Notes under the pieces: generated by a model | The model's database searches: none | What the model was told of the DNA's origin: nothing | The model's input: only the letters and a program-made list of their open reading frames with translations | Shown: in pieces, positions 54,637 to 64,000 of the stretch | Layout: every line of letters starts with the position of its first letter | Numbering within the stretch: position 1 is the stretch's first letter | Source: Helopsaltes ochotensis | Lineage: Eukaryota > Chordata > Aves > Passeriformes > Locustellidae | NCBI GenBank assembly: GCA_013400155.1 | Contig: VXBM01000010.1 | Span: 235,702-299,701 of the forward strand | DNA length: 64,000 nt | Direction: 5' to 3' | Made by a program: the position numbers and the translations under genes

Positions 54637-56046
54637 GTAAACAGCTCCCTTGACATCATTTTATCTGTAATTTTAAGTAAGCTGTGCATAGAACTGAAGT
54701 AACTCTCTAGAGTGGTCTGTAACTAGTCAGAGTTTATTTAAGTCAGGGGAGTTACAACAGAGCTTTGGCACATGGAGGTTTAGTTAGTCAGAAATGTCTC
54801 CTCTGATGGAAAGCAAGAGAAAACCAGCTTGAAAGATGCTGTGCCCTTTGAGGGTCAGTATAATCCTGTCAGTATTTAAAATGGATTTCAGTATTGGTAA
54901 TGTGACTGAAGTTGGGTCTGCACCAGATTCCTGGTTCAGTGAACAAAACCTATGAGTTTATGTCACTTTGAAGATAAAATAATCTCTCTCAGGACATGCT
55001 GTCAAAAGTCTGATGAGATGAAGTGCTGCAGCTTTGACTGGTTCTTTAGTTGTGCTTTGACTTCAGAGTCCTTTGGGTTATTCTTTATTAATCTAAAGAA
55101 ATCACACCTTCTGGCTATTTCACACTGTTTGCATTGCTAAACAAGTCTGGCTCCTTGATTTCCAATTCCAAAGGAGTCCTCTAGATCATATGAATGACCT
55201 CGGGCAATATTGCTAGTACCTGAAAACAATTCTCTGGGTTTAGTTACTAGCAGTGTAGTCAATATTACACAGGCTTATTTCAGGAATTTCTTTGGATGCA
55301 GAAAAGTCACAATAGCTTGACTTTGGGACTCCAACTGCAGTTCTAGGCTTCTTCCACAGTTCTGGACTTAACATTCCATTCTCCATGCCCTTGATCCTAT
55401 ACTAGCAACACATTGAAATGAATGACTATTCCAAATTGACTGTAGTCACAAGGTTTCTTTGATGTTGAAGTATCATTGCAGAGTCTTCACCTTCCCACGT
55501 GGACCCTCTAAAACCTTATGTACAGTTGAAAAATCCTTCTTACAGAGAAAAAGGGAGCAGGTGACTTTTTTATTAGTTTCTTACTCTGTACGTAGCAGAG
55601 AGGCCTTAAGTCACTTGCTATCCCCAAATACCAAACAAATAATATTATTGGTAATTGCTTACGATTTATAAGCTCTGGAGAATCATCATGGGATTATTAA
55701 GGGAGTCTTGAATTTACTTCATACCACTGTGTTGACTGTAAGCTGCCACAGCCAAGTATGAAGATTTAATCCTCATCCTTATGAATAGTTGGTTGGGCTT
55801 TTTCATTTACATTATTTCACTTGTGCTTATTGAATGTTGAAGTTACTTAATGACTTAGAAGGCAATGTATTTTGTCTAGATCTATTCATCCCAGAAGGCA
55901 GAGGTTTCGATTTCCTTCTTTTTATGCTGCTCAGTACAGAGTAAAAGCAGACTGAGGAAGAATTCAAGATGCTGACAGTATATATTCCCTTGAGAGTAAT
56001 TGTTTCTCAGGTTGGAGACATTTGGCTCAAGTTCTTTATTTTAAAG

Positions 56047-56079
56047 TTCTTTTCTTTTTTTTTTTTCTTTTTTTCCTTT
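56047..56079. repeat. Polypyrimidine tract
   Basis: Thirty-three uninterrupted pyrimidines, mostly T with a few C. No AG acceptor with a plausible exon follows closely. Confidence 0.85.
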
Positions 56080-59000
56080 AACATTTAAATTCTACTGAGT
56101 AATTCTACTCTGATAATAACTTCTCTGAAAAGAGATGTTATTTCTTCTGACTTTATTAGCAGTGGTTCCTGATGTAAAACATTGTGGAAAATGAGAGATT
56201 TGCAATACAATAGATTATTCATTAGCTGTTCCAGTAGATAAGTTTGGCGCAAAATCATTTCAATCTACTGATTATATGTTCTGAGTAAAATGCGTTTAAC
56301 GTTTTTTATAAAATCCTAGTTGATCTGAATATTTTTTATCCTTCTATAAAGGATTTCTGTGGAATATATTTTTTAAAGGTAATATTTGCAAGATGTGGAA
56401 AGAGCCTTCCATTCCCCTCCATCCCTGCTCTATAGCTTTGTTCCCCTAAAGCCACTGCCCCAGCCTTGGATCCCCCAGGTTCTTGACGTCACTTTGATGG
56501 ACTCTCAACCCACTGAGTTGTCTTTTTGATTTCTTAATACCTGCGAATTCTCATAGCTCAATCTTTTCCTGCTTCACTGGTGCCTGTTACCCTGTTGTCC
56601 TGCTGTTCCTGATGTCTCAAGTCCTCCTGATGAAGCCTGTTAAGTTTAGGGCAGCCAGCAGGATGCAGAAAAATGGGGCAGCATTTCAGGCTCTAAGAAA
56701 TCTGGAGCATATCACTCCAATCAAACTGCAAATGCAAATTTTAGTTGCAGTGTAGAGGCAGACCTGCCCTGCACCAGTAAATCCTTAGTTATTTAGATAT
56801 TTTGGGTCTTGCAGCCCTTGGTGTGTGGCACACAGTGCTTAACCTGGGTCTGACAGTCTGCATTGAGTCCCACAGTCCCATGGCTTTTACTGGTACCAGA
56901 GCTGACTGAAAGTTCCTGTGTGCACCTTTTGTGGGCAAGGTAAGTAGAATAGATGTATCCTGAGGCTGGCAGGAGTTTTCTGTAAGGATCATCAGAAAAT
57001 GGTGGGAAAATGCTGTCTAAGGGAAATTTCTGTTTTCTGTGACAAAGAGTCAATATTTTTCACTGAAAAATCTAATGAGAATGAAACATTGTATTCTGGG
57101 AAAAGATCTGCAGGGCAAAAATAAATTCTAATAAATTTTCTGAGTTTTATTCAAATATTAATTTTCTTCTCTTGCTTCCATTTCCACTCATTTCTTTCTT
57201 ATTTTTCCTCATGCCAACTGCTCCACTTATGACCCTCACATTCCCTTATCATTTTCTTTCAGTTCATTTGTTACCTCCTGTGGCAGCACCAAACACATTT
57301 TATCTCACTGTATTTTTACATGTTATCTCCTGCCACAAAATAAACTCCCCCAGTCATGAAAGATTTACACAAACTCCTATTTTCTCAGTTGTTTCTGAAT
57401 AGTCACTTTATGCTTAAGCTCTTCAGACTTACACCTTTGGCAATAAACCCTATTTATTCCTTCATTTCTTAGATTCTTATCATCCCCTGGGTAACCCTGT
57501 TTTTTGTCTTTCCTTCGCCTTGTAAATTCCTTTTGTATTGGTTCTCCAAGAATTTATAGTGCATTTGTTGCTCTGACTCTGTGCCTGGCGTTCTGTTAAT
57601 GATATTGAGCTACCTTATTTAAATCTATGGCAGTGAACAACTGCATGACCTTCAGACATGCTTTGAAATTGGGGAGTAAACATTCTGGATGATCAACAGT
57701 TTTCACCGGAATCATCAGAAGATTACATTATTTGTTGTGTAAGGGAAGAATGTGATTGTGGCGTTGAACCACAAGTTTATGAATCTTGAATATGAGTCTT
57801 GATCAAAAAAAGTTAATTCTGCTTTAATGTCACATTTACGACCATCCCCCTGCTAAATCAAAGGCTGTTGGTATTGTTCTTGAGAGGAAATACTGCTTAT
57901 GTAGATTCATTTTTTTCTGAGTATGAAAGGCCACAAATATTTCCAGAATGCTAATGACATTTAACACTGTTTAGTTTGTTGTGTTGCCTCATACACTGTG
58001 CTGTTATTTTTTGTCCTCTTTCATTCTTTTTCTTTCTTCAGAGCATGGAAATTAAAATTTAAAAAAAAAAATTAAAGCTTGATTATTTGTTGTGTCAGAG
58101 GTGAACCATAGCCTAGATGGAAGTGAACTGTCTCCTGATGGAATAATATTCTGTAACTGAGGTGTTGGGAATCATTCTCTAAAATTGTGGCTAAAACAAA
58201 CATGCAACTCCACTCTAAATTTCTTTTATAGTAACAATGTTGCATGAAGCATAGAGGGTGAGATGCAGAAGGAAAAAAGAGAAGGAACACGTGTTTGGGC
58301 TTCTTTCATTTGTTTGATGGCACTTAGGCATGCTTAAGACAAGGGTTTGAGAGCTCACATTTCTTCTCCACTATGGAAGATTTACTAGAAGTCTACTACA
58401 TATTAAAATCACATATTTTCATTTACTAATATCAGAATTTTATGCCTTCTGTTGCACACTTCTGATTTTTCAGAAGTTGGTAGGAAATGAAAAAAATATT
58501 TCACCAGATCTCAGAAATTATTATGATAAATGTGAAAATAGTATTGTGGGGCAAATTGTCTATTTCCAGAAGTGTGCACACTATTCCTATATATTTTCAT
58601 TAAAAATGCCAAATTTTTCATTTGAGCTTTTGCATTTCTCTGGGTTTAATACTATTTGAGATGACAAGAATATATAAACCTTAACCACTTCACTGAGGAG
58701 GTTTCTATATTGTGCTGAGTGTTTACAGGAAGCTGTGGATACAAATGAAGAATGGAGTCCCTTTTTGATATGTGCAATCTCTCTTCATGTACAGCTTAAT
58801 AATCACCAGTGTGGTTCTTCAGTGCACAACAATAGGCTTTGATTTTGCATTTATACATCAGAGCTACCACTGGAAACTTATGTCCAAAAGGAGATTTTTT
58901 TTTTCCCCCGACCTTGCTATTGTTTCTAAAATACAGAAAAAAAAAAAAAAGATTTATAAATCTATTATTCTAGACATGCCCATCCACAAAGTCATCTTTG

Positions 59001-60497
59001 AATCATTCTTCACCATTACTTACTGTCTCTTAGTTGGTATTTCTGGTTTTCAGTGCTGAAATGAATGGGAGTAATAATGTCCTTCACAATGGCATGGGGA
59101 ATATTAAGTGGTTTGTTCCACTCTTGAGCAGCTCTTGCAGCTCTTAATGGTTCCTTTGTAAATAGTAAACAGGATTGTTCTCAGTGACTTATTTAACAAT
59201 ATATGATTCACTTCATCCAGATGATTTTCTTAACTATAAGAACTTCATACACTGGGAGCCATTTAGAGACCTTGGTTAAAGACCTGTCTTCAGCTGAGTC
59301 AGATGGAGTTCTCTGAACAGCGTAGATGTCAGGACCTAACTGATTTCCTTGCAAGCCAGGTGCAAAACTAATTTCTGTCTATACCAATATATGGAAGAGA
59401 ACTGCAGCAAGACTGTAGTGGCATAGATGTAAGTCTGTGTTGGGTAGTGGAAAAGTATTGGTCAATGAGAAAGTATCTGAGAAACACTCAGCTGGTTCAA
59501 GGAGGATAGAAGGGTACAGGTGAGGAAATCCTCCTCCCTCCTCCTAGTGGAGACACACCCAACACGAGTAAAGATTTGTATTCATTTTGGCGGATGCAGC
59601 AAGCCATGTGACAGTGTCTTTTGACTCACAGGCAGCTGTACTGAAAATACACACCAGTTTAGTTGCTCAACACCGCAAGTAACAATTTAAATACTGAGGT
59701 CTGCTGTAGGAGTTTTTAAGGCTGTGCTTCTCTCCGAGTGCTTTGGGTTTCAACTGTGTGCAATGTAGTAGACTAATTCTCTCTCAAGGAAAAAGAGATT
59801 ATTGGACACTGATACTTTTGAATATAGGCAACTCTCCATTAACTGTAATTGTGATGTTTATTTATGTAACACTACAACCTTGATTTGAGGTTTTAATAAT
59901 TTTAATTGGACATTTTATTTCAACCTAAACTTGCAAATAAGAGCATCGTCAGAAAGTACAGTGATTTCTTTGACATCACTGCTACTACTGAGTTTGCGAT
60001 TTATCATGTTGGAAAAAACCTGCTATTGATGGAGTTTTTCTTGTTTATGTTGTTTTTAACCCTAAGGAAGTTGTAGCTTGCCAGTGTAAGGTGTTCTCTG
60101 TGAGTGTGCTGTGTGGCAACGAGCACTTTCTGTGTCTGCAAGGTCAAACTGTTTAGTTAAGTGATGTTACTTAGAGAGTGATTACAGGTTCCACTAACGC
60201 TGTGTTCATTTGGTGAGAGACTGGGAGTTTGTAGTGTCTTTTCCTAAGTCTCAACTTAGCCTGAGTGTCTGTCGGTTTTCACATAGGCTAAGTCTTCCCT
60301 GTTAGTCATTTCAGTTGTGCTGTTTGTGAAAATAAGTCAGTAGCCTGCTCTAGGAATATGGTCCTCATGTCTCTCATTTCAGGCTGGTGGCCTAATAGTC
60401 CTGGATGGCCATGCTGCTTTTTTGCTTCTGCACAACACGTCTTTCATTGGTTTGAGTGGACATGCACCAATCCACCTGTGATGTTCTTTCGCATACC

Positions 60498-60539
60498 CCT
60501 GACTCTCTTGGGTCAGAACCTGACTCTGCTGGGTCAGCT
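60498..60539. repeat. Two-copy 21-bp duplication with internal palindromes
   Basis: CTGACTCTCTTGGGTCAG (60499-60516) is repeated as CTGACTCTGCTGGGTCAG (60520-60537). Each copy is an imperfect palindrome with CTGAC and GTCAG arms. Confidence 0.85.
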
Positions 60540-63249
60540 TACCTTATTCAGTCCTGATTCTTTGACCCTATCCTGCTGCACAGTCTAGTTGACTGTTGAT
60601 CCTGTTTGGGTATTTTCTATTCCTGCCCCATAGACAATGTCATTAGGAGATTTAAAAGAAGATATGTTGTCCAAATGGAGTCTTTAAATCTTAGGAAAAA
60701 TTATTGAGACAAGTCAGGAATGATATTTATGCTTATAGTGATACGGGGTTTAAAGCTAATGTGGCCCATTTGATCATGCTGTATGATGTTCTCTACCTCA
60801 CAAACCAGTTGTATTTTTACAACTTTCCCTCTCTTAATCCTAGTTTAAAAAGTAGGCTTCCAAATATTCTAAATATGATTTACATTCCTCATCCCTTTTT
60901 ATTGCACTGTCCAGCTAGTCTTATTCCCAGTAGTAGAAACTGAAAAGAATCTTTAAAATTTTTTTTTCATATTTAGTCTTTGTACACTTCTATGTTTTCT
61001 GGAGAGCTGAGGTGAATCTTTCCAGTGTTGCCCAGACATGCTTTCAAATAAGATGTTTGGCATTATGCATTGAGCTGAAGAAGAATCTCTCCAACTGTTC
61101 CATAGCCTGCTCTGTCTTTCTGATTGGTATTGTTAATTACAGGAAGACTTTTAATGTAAACAAATTGAACTCAACTCTAGGGTGCTCATAATTATCTTGT
61201 TTGTCTTGATGGCTGGCTATCTGGTAGTGTTCGAAACCCAAATTCAAACAAGCTTGCTGTTGTTTGTTCCTGCATCGTCTGGTGTCCTAAGATTTGGAGG
61301 AGATTTTTAACACAAATTCCTACTCCATGTTACATCAGTTCCCAAACCATGTAAAAATTTCTGTTATGCCGTATCTGACTTCTTTTCATGCTTAGAAGTT
61401 TAATATTTGTGTTTTCCTGTCCTGTCAAAATACTGTCCTGTCATAAAATCTCATGATATCCTGTGTACCTACACAGCATACACAGCATATTCCAAATATA
61501 TTTGCTATTTGCCAATTGCTTATTTATGAAACATATGCCCAGTGTTTGTCCAATACTCTGGAACACTTCAGGGGAGGCAACATACGGCACCTGTTCTTAG
61601 TTAAGGAAAATGTTGCTGAATCAGAAACTGATTAAGGATTCCTTTACTTCACACCCAAAATTCCACTGCCTGAGGGAAGAAAAAAAAAAAACCAACCAAA
61701 CTGAATAACTGAAAGAAAGCCCCATTCTGTTGACAAATGCCTGCCTAGCTGCTATGTTGTGCTCATTCAGATCCTTCCTCGGAATTTCCCACCATGCTGC
61801 CGCACACTCACGGAGTTCAGTAACAGTCAGCAATCTGCTAGCTGCTTATGAAGCTAATCATAAATTTGTCCTGCTGTACTCCTTTCACAAGTATTTGTGG
61901 TTTCCATTAATTGTTTCCTCTCATACAGTTAATACGATTGTAAAATCGTTGTTTTAAGCTTTTTTCCTGTCTGAGTCTGTAGTACTTAGTGTGCATAGGT
62001 GCATATATAATTCAAGTGAATAACTTTCAATAAATTTCCAGCTTGCTGCAGGAGGATTTAATCTGTGGAGAGCTGTTGGTTTCATTCACAGGAAATATTT
62101 ACCTATCCATCCCCTCAGGCTGTGCAGGAGATACACTTTAGATAACAGAGCAGGCTCTGTGCAAATAAACTTGAGATTATTCTCTACCTTGAGATGACAA
62201 ACAGATCACTGTCTGCCTGAAGAATTCCTGTGGACTTGTGGAAGTGGGACTTTCTCTCTCTAGTTTTATTTAGGATCTTCTGATAGTTTTATGGTCTCAT
62301 TATCCCTTCTGTCCCAGTCAGAAATAAAACAGTCTGATCTTTGATTTTCAGTTAGCAATAATTTAGAATTATTTTTATAAACGTGTGTGATTTTTCCTAA
62401 GATTCTTCAAAGGAATGTAAACTATTCTTAATATTTGTATTTTCACCACTAAATTGGTAGAGAAATGAAGCTTTATTTATTTTTTTTCCATGGAAAAAAT
62501 TATTTATCAGGTAGTTGTCTGTGAGACTAGCATGGTATTATACATGAGGAATATTGATCTCAATGCAAATTAATGTAAGTAAAGTAGTCTAAACTCTTTG
62601 GAACTTGTGTGCCTTACTCTACTATTAACCCTAATAAACATAGGGATTTTAAAGGGTCTTTTGTTGTTATTGTGCATTCTGTTTTGTATTTTGAGCTTAT
62701 TTTTTAGCTTGCAATTTCTTTCTTATCTAAGTCCTTTCCTAGCAATATTTTCCTTACCACAAGCCTAAATAATGTGCAGTCTGTCTGATCCGTACCCACT
62801 GACTCCATCTGAATTTTCTATGTAGAGCAATTTTAAGATAAGGTGTTAAATATTAAATCTGCAATAATATTTTTCATTATTTGCTTGAAGTGTTGTTGAA
62901 TTAGATACAATGGGCAAAGCTCAGCAGATAGCGGAGAAAAAACTGTTCACAAAGTCAAAGAGTCTGATGTACAGAGATGAAAGACAGAGAATCTGCATTA
63001 ATCAACCTGTCAGGTAGAGACCCTAAGTCTAAATGGGTAGCCAATTGTAGCAGGTTGTTCTCCCATAGAGACTAAATGCCATATTTTAACATTGATATCC
63101 ACACCTGAAACACTCATTGATTTTTACAGTGTTTCATCCGTAAAAGATAGAGATTTAAATGCAAATTCAGTTGAAGAGGATAAATGAAGGTATAACTATA
63201 TCATTTCAGATCACTTAAGATCTTCATTTTGGAAACAAGTACATTATAT

Positions 63250-63740
63250 TGGCACATGCTGTGTCCAGAGCTGGGCTGCCCAGTGCATGAACTCACTGTA
63301 GGAAGTCCAAGGAAGGGACACAGAAACACAAAACTTGGACATTCTGCTATTTAAGGAGAATTCCCTAAGAATAGGGAGCTGGGAAGCGAGAAAAGCCACG
63401 TGGATCTTAGCCATGCATGAAGGAAGGGGGTAGAGAAGACAGAGCCAGGCTCTTACCAGTGGTGCCTATTGAAAGGACAAGAGGCAAAGAAATTCCATTT
63501 AAGCATCCAAAAAACCACTTTTACTGCTAGAGTGGCACTGTTAGAGTTTTAGTGTTAGAGGACAACACTAAAAACAACCAGGACAGGTTGCCCAGGCAAG
63601 TTGTGGAGTATTCATCCCTGGAGATAATGCAACGGACACAGCCCTGAGCAAACAGCTCTGATTCTTTTCTGAGCAGGAGGCTCAGTGAGATGTGTGCCAA
63701 CCTCATCCTGCTCTGATGTGCAATTCTGTCACACTGCAGT
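63250..63740 (+). mobile_element. CR1 LINE 3' fragment
   Basis: This plus-strand CR1 starts near 63256 with the ORF2 segment containing TGCTGTGTCCAGAGCTGGGC and passes through GAGCCAGGCTCTTACCAGTG near 63442-63461. It continues through CAGGTTGCCCAGGCAAGTTG near 63584-63603 and ends near AATTCTGTCACACTGC, a diverged ATTCTGTG tail. The region 63300-63440 is more diverged and shorter than expected, suggesting small internal deletions. No frame is open across it, so the copy is inactive. Confidence 0.9.
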
Positions 63741-64000
63741 TTTCTTATTGTTGGGAAAAGATTTCTAGGAGCTCAGATTTTCTCCAGCTTCTGCAAGGCA
63801 AGATTAATTGTATAGATTTTTAAAGGTATGTATGGGAGAAATACCTTTTTCATGGTCACATCCATGGATTTCTTTGCAAAGAAAAATGTTGTTGTTCTTC
63901 CCTAGACTAAGTGGGTCTGAAGGACCATAAAATATTTGCAAAGAAGAAAATACTTTTCAGAGGGTGAAAAACATGAACAGTTTACTTTGGAAAAGCAGGT
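63741..64000. other. Non-coding, no gene recognised
   Basis: AT-rich flank downstream of the CR1 copy. Nothing further is recognised before the window ends. Confidence 0.5.

Larger units (their letters stand above)
47743..63249. other. Long AT-rich non-coding stretch, no gene recognised
   Basis: About 15.5 kb have no recognisable exon or interspersed repeat, and this is the most AT-rich part of the window. Small features are an 8-bp inverted repeat at 49351-49371, a run of 15 T at 52557-52571 and (TTTTG)-type repeats at 54574-54636. There is also a 33-base polypyrimidine run at 56047-56079, a 21-bp near-tandem duplication at 60498-60539 and paired 11-mers at 61417-61443. The longest frame, 151 codons at 50658-51113, has no recognisable domain. 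Confidence 0.55.

Noticed and set aside
54574..54660. T-rich tract ending in TTTTAG/GTAA as a splice acceptor
   Set aside because: The tract is a (TTTTG)n simple repeat, no open frame or donor follows, and the AG is immediately followed by GTAA.
61228..61250. GTTCGAAACCC as a tRNA T-loop / B box
   Set aside because: No matching A box, acceptor stem or cloverleaf can be drawn in the flanks.

Overview
This window looks like vertebrate nuclear DNA, almost certainly from a bird. The evidence is a set of chicken-repeat-1 (CR1) LINE fragments in both orientations, one avian-type solo retroviral LTR, a CpG-depleted AT-rich background and a CpG-rich block at the left edge. I recognise no protein-coding exon, tRNA, rRNA, snoRNA, miRNA, CRISPR array or bacterial-style operon. 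None of the open reading frames looks like a gene: the longest (about 170, 159, 151, 145 and 141 codons) are antisense to CR1, lie inside the LTR, or have no recognisable domain, and frames of that length are expected by chance in 64 kb.

Layout. Positions 1-120 are a dense CpG block with a 17-bp tandem duplication, and raised CpG continues to about 620. This is best read as the edge of a promoter or first-exon CpG island, direction unknown. Beyond it lies a long non-coding stretch, probably intron or intergenic desert. It carries a perfect (ATT)40 microsatellite (2608-2727), an internally deleted CR1 on the minus strand (about 6768-7455), a (TA)n repeat (9831-9878), a plus-strand CR1 3' end (about 15020-15290), two abutting minus-strand CR1 copies (about 17330-17465 and 17485-18120), an older CR1/L3-like fossil (about 28010-28230), a short CR1 tail (about 45415-45530), a solo LTR with a 5-bp target duplication (47183-47737), and a plus-strand CR1 at the right edge (about 63250-63740). 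The block at about 34.4-38.6 kb is visibly more GC-rich than the AT-rich stretch at about 48-62 kb.

The most interesting non-repeat signals are candidate conserved non-coding elements. One at about 33862-34200 is unusually rich in CpG for its AT-rich setting and contains an octamer and an E-box. One at about 13290-13410 contains a GGAC-TTCG-GTCC hairpin. Weaker candidates lie near 39.7, 49.3 and 61.8 kb. I found no evidence of a new biological system. The conserved-element calls are inference from composition and need an alignment to test.
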